Below, piece by piece: positions 41,805 to 50,336 of a DNA stretch of 64,000 nt; within the stretch, counting starts at the first letter, position 1; every line of letters begins with the position of its first letter. Origin of the DNA: Actinacidiphila yanglinensis (GTDB lineage Bacteria; Actinomycetota; Actinomycetes; Streptomycetales; Streptomycetaceae); assembly GCF_900107965.1 (NCBI RefSeq), contig NZ_FNVU01000001.1:558001-622000 (forward strand), in the 5' to 3' direction. The position numbers and the translations under genes were made by a program. The notes beneath the pieces were generated by a model that had not been told where the DNA came from, made no database searches, and was given only the letters and a program-made list of their open reading frames with translations.

Positions 41805-42989
41805 GTGGCCGCGGTACGCACCCTGCTCGTCACCGGCGCCTCGGGTGCCGGACGCACCACCGTCGCCACGGCCGTCGCGACCGCGGCGGCCGGCGCCGGC
41901 CGACGGACCCTGCTGCTCACCCCCGACACGGTCGCGGTGGAACCCGCGCCGCCGGGCCTCACGCTGGGCCGCGTCGACCCGGCCGCCGCCTTCCGCGAGG
42001 GCGCGCTCGACGCGCAGAGCCGGATAGGGGCGCTGCTCACCCTGCTCGGCGCCGCGCCGCTGGACCCGGAGGAGCTGACCGAGCTTCCCGGCGCCGATCC
42101 GCTCGCGCTGCTCAGGGCGCTCCGGCACGCCCGGGTGCTGCCCGACCCGGACGGCGACGCGGCCGGGCCCTCCCCGTGGGACCTGGTCGTGGTGGACCTG
42201 CCCGCGGTCCGGGACGCGGTGCGCCTGCTCGCCCTGCCCGAGCAACTGCGACGCTACCTGTGGCGGTTGCTGCCCGAGGACCGGCAGGCCGCCCGCGCGC
42301 TGCGCCCGGTCCTGGCCCAGCTCGCGGGTGTGCCCATGCCCGCGGAGTGGGCGTACGACGCGGCGGCCCGCGCCGACCGCGAACTGGCCGCCGTGCAGGC
42401 GGTGATCGAGGATCCGGGGACGGCCGTGGCGGTCGTCGTCGACCCCGGGGCCCGGGGGCGGGAGGCGCTGCGTACGGCGCGGACCGGGCTGGCGCTCTAC
42501 GGCCACCGGCTCGCCGCGGTCGTCGCCAACCGCCTGCTGCCGACCGGCTCGGCCGATCCGTTCCTCGCGGGGCTCTCCGGGCAGCAGCAGGCCGAGCTCA
42601 AGGGTGTCGCGGAGAGCTGCGCGGCCGACGGGGTGCCGCTGGTCGAGCTGGCGCATCTCGGGCGGGAGCCGCGTACTCCTGCGGAGTTCGCCGAGCTGGG
42701 GTCCGTGCCGATCTCCGGGGGGCCGGAGCGGCGGGAGGAGCCCTGGACGGTGGAGGAACGACTCGCCGCCGAGGGGCACTTCCTGTGGGTGCTTCCGTTG
42801 CCGGGGGCCTCGCGGGAAGGGCTCGACCTCGTCCGGCGCGGGGATGAACTCGTCGTCGACGCGGGTGGGTTCCGCCGGATCGTCCCGCTCCCGTCGGCGC
42901 TGCGCCGCTGCACGGTCCAGGGCGCAGCCCTCCGCGAGGGTTCCCTCCGGGTCCGCTTCACCCCCGATCCTGCTCTTTGGCCGCGCTGA
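41805..42989 (+). CDS. ArsA/GET3-like P-loop ATPase, degenerate Walker A
   Basis: 394 residues. The N-terminus LLVTGASGAGRTTVATAVAT aligns with the deviant Walker A of ArsA/Get3 (GKGGVGKTT), but both lysines are replaced and Arg sits at the phosphate-binding position. Other family traits are VVVDLPAVRDAVRLLALPEQ (switch region), a central helical part and a C-terminal beta segment ending FTPDPALWPR. Classical members insert tail-anchored proteins or export arsenite. Here ATP hydrolysis is doubtful. It is operonic with the SRPBCC gene (2-nt gap). Confidence 0.8.
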   Translation: MAAVRTLLVTGASGAGRTTVATAVATAAAGAGRRTLLLTPDTVAVEPAPPGLTLGRVDPAAAFREGALDAQSRIGALLTLLGAAPLDPEELTELPGADPLALLRALRHARVLPDPDGDAAGPSPWDLVVVDLPAVRDAVRLLALPEQLRRYLWRLLPEDRQAARALRPVLAQLAGVPMPAEWAYDAAARADRELAAVQAVIEDPGTAVAVVVDPGARGREALRTARTGLALYGHRLAAVVANRLLPTGSADPFLAGLSGQQQAELKGVAESCAADGVPLVELAHLGREPRTPAEFAELGSVPISGGPERREEPWTVEERLAAEGHFLWVLPLPGASREGLDLVRRGDELVVDAGGFRRIVPLPSALRRCTVQGAALREGSLRVRFTPDPALWPR

Positions 42990-43694
42990 GCTTCCTCCGT
43001 GGTGACGTTCACTCTCCCCTGCGGGTGCCCCCGCCCGGGGCTGGGTGCCCTTGCGGGCGGAGGGTGCTTTGAGGGGGCGCGGGGAACTGCGCGGCCAGCC
43101 ACGACGGCGCTGCCGGGGGTCCGCAGGCTCAGCCCTCGCGGTGGTGTTGCCGGACCACCGGTCGGTGGTGGGTTGCTCGCGCAGTTCCTCGCGCCCCTGG
43201 TGGTTGCTGTTGCCCGCAGGGGTGTCCTACCGGGCGAAGGGTGACCCCCAGGGGCGCGGGGAACTGCGCGGCCAGCCACCTTCGTGGCGCGTCGGGCCGC
43301 AGGCTCAGCCCCCGCGGTGGTGTTGCCGGACCACCGGCCGGTGGTGGGTTGCTCGCGCCCCTGGTGGTTGCTGTTGCCCGCAGGGGTGTCCTACCGGGCG
43401 AAGGGTGACCCCCCAGGGGCGCGGGGAACTGCGCGGCCAGCCACCTTCGTGGCGCGCCGGGCCGCAGGCCCAGTCCCCGCGGCGGTGTTGCCGGACCACC
43501 GGCCGGTGGCCGGTTGCTCGCGCCCCTGGTGGTTGCCGTCGCCCGCAAGGGCACCCCGCGGAGCGGGAGGCGGGGGAACCGTCCACCGGGGGGTGGTCCC
43601 GGAACGGGGAGTACGGACCACCGTGGAGGGTCCGCTCAAGCACCGCAGGTTCAGGTACCGTCGAGGGGGAGCCTCCCGGAGTTTGGAGCCGATC
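42990..43694. other. 705-bp intergenic region filled by repeats, no gene
   Basis: Between the ArsA-like gene and the DUF5304 gene. It starts with a G/C-rich block CTGGGTGCCCTTGCGGGCGG shared with 52.2 kb. It then carries nearly three tandem copies of a ~170-bp unit of the dispersed repeat family. The last ~130 bp hold the leader of the next gene. Open frames inside are periodic copies of one another and are not treated as genes. Confidence 0.75.
43072..43565 (+). repeat. Tandem array of ~166-176 bp repeat units (about 2.8 copies)
   Basis: Copies of AGGGGCGCGGGGAACTGCGC (first copy starts GGGGGGCG-like) begin near 43072, 43250 and 43416. Each is followed by GGCCAGCCAC, CCGCAGGC, GTGTTGCCGGACCACCGG, GGTTGCTCGCGC, CCCTGGTGGTTGC and a TGCCCGCAGGGGTGTCC-type block. 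Copies 2 and 3 are nearly identical; the third ends by diverging at about 43550. Confidence 0.85.
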
Positions 43695-44099
43695 ATGAGC
43701 GAACCCAAGGACCGTCCCGAGGCGGACGCGTGGGCGAAGGCCAGCGCGGAGGACATCGCCGGCGAGCACGCGCGGCGCAGAGCGCAGGCCGGCCAGGTAC
43801 CCGGCTCCCCGGCGGACGAACTGCGCCGTCTCGCGGAGGCGGTGGGCGACGTCGTGTCGGAGCGGCTGGCCACTCTCGGCAACCCGGCGGTGCAGCTGGC
43901 CGCCCAGGGCGTCATTTCCCAGGTGCGTTCCGTTGTCGAACCCATCAAGAACCGCAACCCCGAGCTCTTCGACCACCTGAGCACCGCAGGGGCCGAACTC
44001 CTGGCGGCTTACCGCTCCGCAGTGGCCGGAGCGGAGGCCCGCTGGACTTCGGGCACGGGCTCCTCGCGTTCAACCGCTGAACACATCGACCTCGATTGA
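43695..44099 (+). CDS. DUF5304 domain protein
   Basis: 134 residues, hydrophilic and helical. It has an acidic N-terminus (SEPKDRPEADAWAKASAEDI), then a helix pair around ADELRRLAEAVGDVVSERLA and GVISQVRSVVEPIKNRNPEL, and a Ser/Thr-rich tail. It matches what I recall as DUF5304, found near glucokinase in Streptomyces. No enzymatic motif is present. ATG 43695 has GGAG 8 nt upstream. It lies 54 nt before glkA and may share its transcript. Confidence 0.8.
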   Translation: MSEPKDRPEADAWAKASAEDIAGEHARRRAQAGQVPGSPADELRRLAEAVGDVVSERLATLGNPAVQLAAQGVISQVRSVVEPIKNRNPELFDHLSTAGAELLAAYRSAVAGAEARWTSGTGSSRSTAEHIDLD

Positions 44100-44153
44100 C
44101 CCCCTCTCCGGTACGGTTCTCTTAGCGGGGATCGACCGAAAACTGAGGGACAC

Positions 44154-45095
44154 ATGGGACTCACCATCGGCGTCGACATCGGCGGCACCAAAATCGCGGC
44201 CGGAGTGGTCGACGAGGAAGGCTCGATTCTCGAGACCGTCAAGGTGCCGACTCCTTCGTCTCCCGAAGGCGTCGTCGACGCGATCGTGGCGTCGGTACGC
44301 CAGGTCAGCACCGGTCACCAGATCGAAGCCGTCGGCATCGGTGCCGCCGGCTACGTCGACGACAAGCGCGCCACCGTGCTCTTCGCGCCCAACATCAACT
44401 GGCGGCACGAAGCACTCAAGGACAAGGTCGAACAGCGCGTCGGCCTGCCCGTCGTGGTGGAGAACGACGCCAACGCGGCGGCGTGGGGCGAGTACCGATT
44501 CGGCGCCGGACAGGGCCACTCCGATGTGATCTGCATCACGCTCGGGACGGGTCTCGGCGGCGGCATCATCATCGGCAACAAGCTGCGTCGCGGCCGGTTC
44601 GGCGTCGCCGCCGAGTTCGGTCACATCCGTGTGGTGCCCGACGGCCTGCTGTGCGGCTGCGGCAGCCAGGGCTGCTGGGAGCAGTACGCCTCCGGCCGCG
44701 CCCTGGTGCGCTACGCGAAGCAGCGGGCGAACGCCACCCCGGAGAACGCCAAGGTGCTGCTCGCCCTCGGCGACGGCAGCCCCGAGGGCATCGAGGGCCG
44801 GCACATCAGCGCCGCCGCCCGCCAGGGCGACCCGGTCGCGATCGACTCGTTCCGGGAGCTGGCCCGCTGGGCCGGTGCGGGACTGGCCGACCTCGCCTCG
44901 CTCTTCGACCCGTCCGCGTTCATCGTCGGCGGCGGCGTCTCCGACGAGGGCGAGCTCGTCCTCGACCCGATCCGCAAGTCGTTCCGGCGCTGGCTGATCG
45001 GTGGGGAGTGGCGGCCGCACGCCCAGGTGCTGGCCGCGCAACTCGGCGGCAAGGCCGGGCTGGTCGGGGCGGCGGACCTGGCCCGCCAGGGCTGA
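44154..45095 (+). CDS. glkA: ROK-family glucokinase
   Basis: 313 residues. N-terminal ATP loop IGVDIGGTKIAAGVVDEEG, catalytic Asp105 in VVENDANAAAWGE, phosphate loop ITLGTGLGGGIIIGNKL, and the ROK zinc site of His157 with Cys167, Cys169 and Cys174 in CGCGSQGCWEQ. It phosphorylates glucose with ATP. In Streptomyces the orthologue also mediates carbon catabolite repression. ATG 44154 follows GAGGGA. It is located with other glycolytic genes (pfkA at 50.3 kb). Confidence 0.96.
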   Translation: MGLTIGVDIGGTKIAAGVVDEEGSILETVKVPTPSSPEGVVDAIVASVRQVSTGHQIEAVGIGAAGYVDDKRATVLFAPNINWRHEALKDKVEQRVGLPVVVENDANAAAWGEYRFGAGQGHSDVICITLGTGLGGGIIIGNKLRRGRFGVAAEFGHIRVVPDGLLCGCGSQGCWEQYASGRALVRYAKQRANATPENAKVLLALGDGSPEGIEGRHISAAARQGDPVAIDSFRELARWAGAGLADLASLFDPSAFIVGGGVSDEGELVLDPIRKSFRRWLIGGEWRPHAQVLAAQLGGKAGLVGAADLARQG

Positions 45096-45156
45096 TCCAC
45101 CCCGCCGGACCCGGATCGCAGCGGACCGTTTCCCACAGGACGAGGGCACAGCGCGA

Positions 45157-45948
45157 GTGGAAGATCTGCCGAGTTCCGCCACGGAGCCAGGGGGCTCGGC
45201 GGTCATCCGCGTGCTCAGCTACAACGTCCGCTCGTTGCGCGACGACACGGCGGCGCTGGCCCGGGTGATCCGTGCCTGCGCCCCCGACCTCGTCCTGGTC
45301 CAGGAGGCCCCGCGGTTCTTCCGATGGCGCAAGGCCGCGGCCCGCCTCGCCGAGTCCACCGGGCTGTACTACGTGACCGGCGGTGCGCCTGCCGCCGGCC
45401 CGATGGTCCTCGCGTCGCTGCGGGCCGAGGTGGTGCGCACCCAGGACATCCTGCTGCCGCATACCCCCGGGCTGCACCAGCGCGGCTTCGCCACCGCCGT
45501 GCTGCGGGTCGGCGGCGCCCGGTTCGGCGTGCTCAGCGCCCATCTCAGCCTGAACGCCGACGAAGGCGCCGAGCAGGCCCGGCTGCTGCTGCGCCACCTC
45601 GACGCCCTCGGCGAGCCGTACGCGATCGCCGGCGGCGACCTCAACGACCGTCCGGGCGGACGGGCGTTCAACCGCGTCGCCGGTTCGCTCCAGGACGCCT
45701 GGGCCACCGAGCCGTGGGGAGCGGAGTTCACCTCGCCCGCGGTCGCACCGCGGCAGCGCATCGACGCGCTCTTCGCCACCCCGGGGGTCGAGGTGCTCGG
45801 CGCCGGCGTTCCCGTGGACCTCCCGGGCGTCACCCGCACCGACCTGGCCTCGGCGACCGACCACCTCCCGGTGCTGGCCGCCTTCCGCGTCCCCGCCCAG
45901 CCGCCCGCCGGGTCACCCCCGGCAACGCCGGCGACCCCGCAGTACTAG
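45157..45948 (+). CDS. Endonuclease/exonuclease/phosphatase (EEP) family hydrolase
   Basis: 263 residues of the DNase I-like fold: IRVLSYNVRSLRDDTAAL, the Glu motif LVLVQEAPRF, AGGDLNDRPGGRAFNRVAG and the C-terminal ATDHLPVLAAF with the catalytic Asp-His. The substrate could be nucleic acid, phosphoinositide-like lipid or phosphosugar; no signal peptide is visible, so it is probably cytosolic. GTG 45157 has CGAGGG about 11 nt upstream. It follows glkA by 61 nt and is convergent with the next gene (4-nt overlap). Confidence 0.88.
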   Translation: MEDLPSSATEPGGSAVIRVLSYNVRSLRDDTAALARVIRACAPDLVLVQEAPRFFRWRKAAARLAESTGLYYVTGGAPAAGPMVLASLRAEVVRTQDILLPHTPGLHQRGFATAVLRVGGARFGVLSAHLSLNADEGAEQARLLLRHLDALGEPYAIAGGDLNDRPGGRAFNRVAGSLQDAWATEPWGAEFTSPAVAPRQRIDALFATPGVEVLGAGVPVDLPGVTRTDLASATDHLPVLAAFRVPAQPPAGSPPATPATPQY

Positions 45949-46454
45949 ACGACGGCGCCGCCGTCGGGCCGGTCGTCGTCCTCGTCACCGGTACGCATCC
46001 GGGCGACCAGCGTGGCGAAACCGCCGAGGAACCCTCCGACGCCGACCAGGATCACCCACCAGGCGAGGTCGAGCTGGAGGAGGACGAAGGCGAGCAGGAG
46101 CAGCGGCCCGCCGAGGACCGCGATCCAGGCGAACTTGGTGGTGACGTCGGCCTCGGGGAGTGGCGGCGGCTCCGGCGGGATGTAGTGCGCGTCCTCGTCG
46201 TCCTCCTCCAGCTCGTAGTTGCGCGGGCCGGCGATCACCGGATGGATGACGATGCTGCGGGTGGGCGGCGGGTTGACGGCCGCCGGGTCCTCCGCCGGGG
46301 GCGTCTTCGGCGGGTCCGGCGTCACGTTCTCGGCCTCGGGCCAGGACGCCTCACCCGGCTCGGGGTCCTCGTCGTACCCGGCGACCAGGGCGGCCCAGGC
46401 GGCCTCTTCGTCGAGGGGCGCGGCTCCCTCGTCCTCGCGGTCGGCGTCAGCCAC
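45945..46454 (-). CDS. Acidic membrane protein of unknown function
   Basis: 169 residues. About 110 residues of acidic, Pro-rich, disordered sequence (ending YELEEDDEDAHYIPPEPPPL) are followed by two transmembrane helices (FAWIAVLGGPLLLLAFVLLQ and WVILVGVGGFLGGFATLVAR) and an acidic tail. It is a conserved small membrane protein in Streptomyces with no known function. Its GTG start overlaps the esterase stop by 8 nt on the same strand, so the two are coupled. Confidence 0.8.
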   Translation of the reverse strand: MADADREDEGAAPLDEEAAWAALVAGYDEDPEPGEASWPEAENVTPDPPKTPPAEDPAAVNPPPTRSIVIHPVIAGPRNYELEEDDEDAHYIPPEPPPLPEADVTTKFAWIAVLGGPLLLLAFVLLQLDLAWWVILVGVGGFLGGFATLVARMRTGDEDDDRPDGGAVV

Positions 46455-47226
46455 CGGCGGTGACCTCCTCGGGTGCCGTGGGCGCGGACAGCCGCTGGAT
46501 GAACTCGTAGGACTCGCTGAAGATCCGCTCGGCGTCGTGGTCGAGGGTCGCGACGTGGTAACTGCGCTCCAGGACCCGCTCGGTGACGTCGGTGGAGGAG
46601 ACCTTGCCCAGCACGAGCGCGGAGTTGGACGGGTGCACCACGTGGTCGACCCTGCTGTGCAGGAGCAGCAGCGGCTGGGTGACCTGCGGCAGAGCGGCGC
46701 GCACCACCGGCCAGAACCCGGTCAGGGAGTGCAGCGCGCGCAGCGGCACGCGGGAGTAGCCGAGCTCCGCGCCGCCCTCGCGGGCGATGTCGCTGGCGAT
46801 GCCCGGCGCGGACGGCAGGATGTGCCGCAGCACCGGAACCGCCTTGATCTGGACGCCGTCGGCCTTCACCGACGGGTTGACCAGCACCAGACCGCTGATC
46901 GCGGTGCCGTGCTTCTCGGCCAGCCGCAGCGCCAGCGTGCCGCCCATGGACAGCCCGCACACGAACACCCGGGAGCAGGTGCCGCTCAGCACCCGCAGCT
47001 CGCGGTCCACCTCGGCGTACCAGTCGGGCCAGCCGGTGGCCTGCATGTCCCGCCACCGGGTGCCGTGCCCGGGCAGCAGCGGGACGGACACGGTCAGCCC
47101 GCGTTCCGCCAGGTACTCGCCCCACGGGCGCATCGACTGCGGGGTGCCGGTGAAACCGTGGCAGATCAGGACGCCGGTCCCACCGCCTGCATGGCGGTAC
47201 GGTTCGGCTCCGGGCATGAGCGGCAC
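46447..47226 (-). CDS. Alpha/beta-hydrolase, carboxylesterase/monoacylglycerol lipase type
   Basis: 259 residues. Oxyanion block GVLICHGFTGTPQSMRPWGE, nucleophile Ser in FVCGLSMGGTLALRL, acid in LLLLHSRVDHVVHPSN and His in VLERSYHVATLDHD. This is the pattern of Est30-like carboxylesterases and bacterial monoacylglycerol lipases. The frame opens earlier with TTG, but GTG 47226 is 7 nt after AGGAG and is preferred. Its divergent neighbour is a lysophospholipid acyltransferase, hinting at lipid metabolism. Confidence 0.88.
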   Translation of the reverse strand: MPLMPGAEPYRHAGGGTGVLICHGFTGTPQSMRPWGEYLAERGLTVSVPLLPGHGTRWRDMQATGWPDWYAEVDRELRVLSGTCSRVFVCGLSMGGTLALRLAEKHGTAISGLVLVNPSVKADGVQIKAVPVLRHILPSAPGIASDIAREGGAELGYSRVPLRALHSLTGFWPVVRAALPQVTQPLLLLHSRVDHVVHPSNSALVLGKVSSTDVTERVLERSYHVATLDHDAERIFSESYEFIQRLSAPTAPEEVTAGG

Positions 47227-47364
47227 CGTGCATCTCCTGTTCAACGACGCGTACGCGGGTACACGGAAGTCGGACGTTCAGCGTACGCGGACCCGATCCC
47301 CAGGGGTAAGCCCCACCGGGCCCCGCGCGGGTTAAGGTCATCGCGACGGCAACAGGAGGCCCCG

Positions 47365-48102
47365 TTGTTCTACGGCGCGATGAAGATCGTTCTCGGCAAG
47401 CCGATCAAGGCTGTCTTCCGCCCGTGGGTGGAAGGAATGGAGAACATCCCCCGTGAGGGACCGGCGATCCTCGCCAGCAACCACCTGTCCTTCTCGGACT
47501 CCTTCTTCCTGCCCTCCATGCTCGACCGCAAGGTCACCTTCATCGCGAAGGCGGAGTACTTCACCACCCCGGGAGTCAAGGGAAAGCTGACTGCCGCGTT
47601 CTTCAAGGGCGTCGGGCAGCTCCCGGTCGACCGCTCGGGCGCGCGGGGGGCCGGCGAGGCCGCGATCAAGAGCGGGATAGCGGTACTCGAACGGGGCGAG
47701 CTGTTCGGGATCTACCCCGAGGGCACCCGCTCGCCCGACGGCCGCCTCTACCGGGGGAAGCCGGGCGGGCTCGCCCGGGTCGCCCTCGCGACCGGTGCGC
47801 CGGTGATCCCGGTGGCCATGATCGACACGGAGAAGGTCCAGCCGGTGGGCCAGGTCATGCCGAAGCTCTCGATCCGCCCGGGGATCCGCATCGGCCGGCC
47901 GTTGGACTTCTCCCGCTACCACGGGATGGAGCACGACCGGTTCATCCTGCGCTCGATCACCGATGAGGTGATGTACGAGATCATGAAGCTGTCCGGGCAG
48001 GAGTACGTGGACATCTACGCGACCGCGGCGAAGCGGATGCTTGCGGAGCAGGGGCAGGCGGAGAAGGGGCAGGTGGACCCTCCGGCTGACGCGGACGCGT
48101 AA
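47365..48102 (+). CDS. 1-acyl-sn-glycerol-3-phosphate acyltransferase (PlsC-like)
   Basis: 245 residues. Acyltransferase motif I NHLSFSDSFF (His40-x4-Asp45), motif II region KGVGQLPVDRSG, motif III FGIYPEGTRSPDGRLYRGKPG and motif IV VIPVAMIDTEKV. It transfers acyl chains to lysophosphatidate or a related lysolipid at the membrane. The start is TTG 47365, fixed by AGGAGG 5 nt upstream; ATG 47380 is an internal alternative. The mycobacterial counterpart Rv2182c lies in the same gene neighbourhood. Confidence 0.93.
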   Translation: MFYGAMKIVLGKPIKAVFRPWVEGMENIPREGPAILASNHLSFSDSFFLPSMLDRKVTFIAKAEYFTTPGVKGKLTAAFFKGVGQLPVDRSGARGAGEAAIKSGIAVLERGELFGIYPEGTRSPDGRLYRGKPGGLARVALATGAPVIPVAMIDTEKVQPVGQVMPKLSIRPGIRIGRPLDFSRYHGMEHDRFILRSITDEVMYEIMKLSGQEYVDIYATAAKRMLAEQGQAEKGQVDPPADADA

Positions 48103-48109
48103 GTCGCGG

Positions 48110-48132
48110 GACCCTCTGTTCGAGGGGGTTTT
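48110..48132 (+). terminator. Possible terminator after the acyltransferase gene
   Basis: ACCCTC and GAGGGGGT can form a short stem, followed by TTTTC. It starts about 8 nt after the stop. Confidence 0.5.
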
Positions 48133-48184
48133 CGGGGCGCCGCCGTGACGGTTCCCGTTGCCGGCCGGCTTGCGCCCGGCTCGT

Positions 48185-48262
48185 GGTTGCTCGCGCAGTT
48201 CTCCCCCGGAGCTTCGCCTGGGAGGATCCCCACGCGCCCGCGCGGGGGGCGGGTTGCTTCGC
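48185..48262. repeat. Short copy of the dispersed intergenic repeat
   Basis: GGTTGCTCGCGCAGTTCTCC, GAGCTTCGCCTGGGAGGATC and GCGGGTTGCTTCGCGAAAAG are variants of blocks seen at 7.4, 19.9 and 6.2 kb. It ends right at the ribosome binding site of the histidine kinase gene. Confidence 0.7.
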
Positions 48263-48276
48263 GAAAAGGGGGGGTT

Positions 48277-49548
48277 GTGGCGGCGAGGATGTCCGTGGAG
48301 CAGCCGTTGTGGCGGGCGTTGCTCGCCTACCGGGTGCTGACGTGCGGCTACGCGGTGGCGTTGTACGTGCATGCGTACGGCGAGCTGCGGCATCCGCTGC
48401 CGGGGGGCGCGTACATGGCGCTGCTGGCGGTGTGGACGTTCGCGACACTGGGCCGGGTGCGGAACGCGGAGCGGTGCACGCGGGCGTTCCTGGTGCTGGA
48501 CCTGTGCATCGCGGTCGGTGGGATCCTGCTGACCGCTCTGGTGGACGCGCCCGCGCGGATAGAGTCCGGCGCGTTCACGCTCCCGTCGATCTGGACCGCG
48601 GGATCGGTGCTGGCGTGGGCGGTGAAGGGCGGCTGGCGCTGGGCGGCGCCGGCCGCGTCGGTGGTCGCGGCCGCGGACCTCGTCGAGCGCGGCACCGCGA
48701 GCCCGGACACCATGCACAACCTGGTGCTGGTCTGGATCGCGGCGATCGCGATCGGCTACGTGGTGGAGGTGGCCCGGGCGAGCGAGCGCACCCTGGCCCG
48801 GGCGCTGCAGATCGACGCGGCCACCCGGGAGCGGGAGCGGCTGGCCCGCGACATCCACGACAACGTGCTCCAGGTGCTGGCGATGGTGCAGCGCCGGGGC
48901 GACCAGGCCGGCGGTGAGGCCGCGGAACTCGGCCGGCTGGCCGGTGAGCAGGAGGTGGCGCTGCGCTCGCTGATCTCGGGCACCCCGCCGCCGCCCGAGG
49001 CCGTCGCGGACGGCGGCGCCCCCGGGCCGGACGGCCCGCCCGACCTGCGGCTGCTGCTCGGCCGGTACGCCTCGGGGCGGGTGACGGTGTCGGCGCCGGG
49101 CACGCCGGTTCCGCTGGACCCGTACGCCGCGGCCGAGTTGACCGCGGCGGTCGGCGCGGCGCTGGACAACGTGCGGACCCACGCCGGCGAGCAGGCGCAC
49201 GCCTGGATCCTGGTGGAGGACGAGCCGGACGCGGTGCTGGTGACCGTGCGGGACGACGGCCCGGGCGTCGCGGAGGGCCGGCTCGACGCGGCGGCGGACG
49301 AGGGCCGGCTGGGCGTGGCGCAGTCCATCCGGGGCCGCCTGCGCGACCTGGGCGGCAGCGCCGAGGTGTTCTCGGTGCCCGGCCAGGGCACGGAGGTGGA
49401 GCTGAGCCTGCCGAAGCCGCGGACCGGCGCCGTACCGTCCGCGCGGGCGCGTACCGGGGCCGCGGCCGACGTCCCGGTAGCCTCGGCGGTACGCAGCGAA
49501 CCGGCCGGTGCCGACGCCGGCCGGACCGAAGGGGGACCCACGCCATGA
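48277..49548 (+). CDS. Two-component sensor histidine kinase (NarL-type system)
   Basis: 423 residues. Four or five N-terminal transmembrane helices (about 15-160), then a HisKA_3 dimerisation helix with the phospho-acceptor His in ERLARDIHDNVLQVLAMVQR, and a HATPase domain with ALDNVRTHAGEQ (N box) and VRDDGPGVAEG (G1). The C-terminal ~50 residues are low-complexity. GTG 48277 follows the run AAAAGGGGGGG. It overlaps its regulator gene by ATGA. The position next to pfkA matches the MacRS system of S. coelicolor as I recall it; this identity is unverified. Confidence 0.92.
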   Translation: MAARMSVEQPLWRALLAYRVLTCGYAVALYVHAYGELRHPLPGGAYMALLAVWTFATLGRVRNAERCTRAFLVLDLCIAVGGILLTALVDAPARIESGAFTLPSIWTAGSVLAWAVKGGWRWAAPAASVVAAADLVERGTASPDTMHNLVLVWIAAIAIGYVVEVARASERTLARALQIDAATRERERLARDIHDNVLQVLAMVQRRGDQAGGEAAELGRLAGEQEVALRSLISGTPPPPEAVADGGAPGPDGPPDLRLLLGRYASGRVTVSAPGTPVPLDPYAAAELTAAVGAALDNVRTHAGEQAHAWILVEDEPDAVLVTVRDDGPGVAEGRLDAAADEGRLGVAQSIRGRLRDLGGSAEVFSVPGQGTEVELSLPKPRTGAVPSARARTGAAADVPVASAVRSEPAGADAGRTEGGPTP

Positions 49549-50267
49549 CCCTCGGCACCGCCGAGCACGCCGGGCCGGACCGGCCCGTGACGGTGATGGT
49601 CGTCGACGACCATCCGATGTGGCGGGACGCGGTCGCCCGCGATCTCGCCGAGGCCGGTTTCGAGGTGGTCGCCACCGCCGGCGACGGCCCCGGGGCGATC
49701 CGCCGGGCCCGCGCGGCCCGCCCGCAGGTGCTGGTGCTGGACCTGAACCTGCCCGGCGCGTCCGGGGTGCAGGTGTGCAAGGAGGTCATGGCGCACGACC
49801 CGGCGCTGCGGGTCCTGGTGCTGTCGGCCAGCGGCGAGCACACCGACGTGCTCGAAGCGGTCAAGTCCGGTGCGACCGGCTACCTGCTGAAGTCCGCCGG
49901 GCGGGACGAGCTGGTGGACGCGGTGCGCCGCACGTCGGCCGGCGACCCGGTCTTCACCCCGGGCCTGGCCGGGCTGGTGCTGGGGGAGTACCGCCGGCTC
50001 GCGACCGAGCCGCAGCCGGAGAAGTCCGACGAGCCCGCCGCGCCGCGACTGACCGACCGCGAGACGGAGGTGCTGCGGCTGGTCGCCAAGGGCCTGAGCT
50101 ACCGGCAGATCGCCCAGCGCCTGGTCATCTCGCACCGCACCGTCCAGAACCACGTGCAGAACACCCTCGGCAAGCTCCAGTTGCACAACCGCGTGGAGCT
50201 TGTCCGATACGCGATCGAGCGGGGCCTCGACGACGGGGCGGACGACCGCACGGGCGGCGACATGTGA
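49545..50267 (+). CDS. NarL/LuxR-family response regulator
   Basis: 240 residues. Receiver domain (about 14-130) with acidic pair VMVVDDHPMWRDAV, phospho-acceptor Asp in VLVLDLNLPGASG, conserved Ser/Lys in VLSASG and GYLLKSAGRDELV. LuxR-type helix-turn-helix (about 170-230): RLTDRETEVLRLVAKGLSYR and ISHRTVQNHVQNTLGKLQ. It is translationally coupled to the kinase by the ATGA overlap and lies 69 bp upstream of pfkA on the same strand. Confidence 0.95.
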   Translation: MTLGTAEHAGPDRPVTVMVVDDHPMWRDAVARDLAEAGFEVVATAGDGPGAIRRARAARPQVLVLDLNLPGASGVQVCKEVMAHDPALRVLVLSASGEHTDVLEAVKSGATGYLLKSAGRDELVDAVRRTSAGDPVFTPGLAGLVLGEYRRLATEPQPEKSDEPAAPRLTDRETEVLRLVAKGLSYRQIAQRLVISHRTVQNHVQNTLGKLQLHNRVELVRYAIERGLDDGADDRTGGDM

Positions 50268-50336
50268 CCCAAGTCACGCTAGCTTGGCGGAGGTTGCACA
50301 TCCGGCACAGCGGGCTTGCGACGAAGGGAAACGTCC

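Noticed and set aside
43072-43565. Regularly spaced repeats resembling a CRISPR array
   Set aside because: The whole ~170-bp unit is repeated, without short repeats separated by unique spacers, and no cas gene is present.
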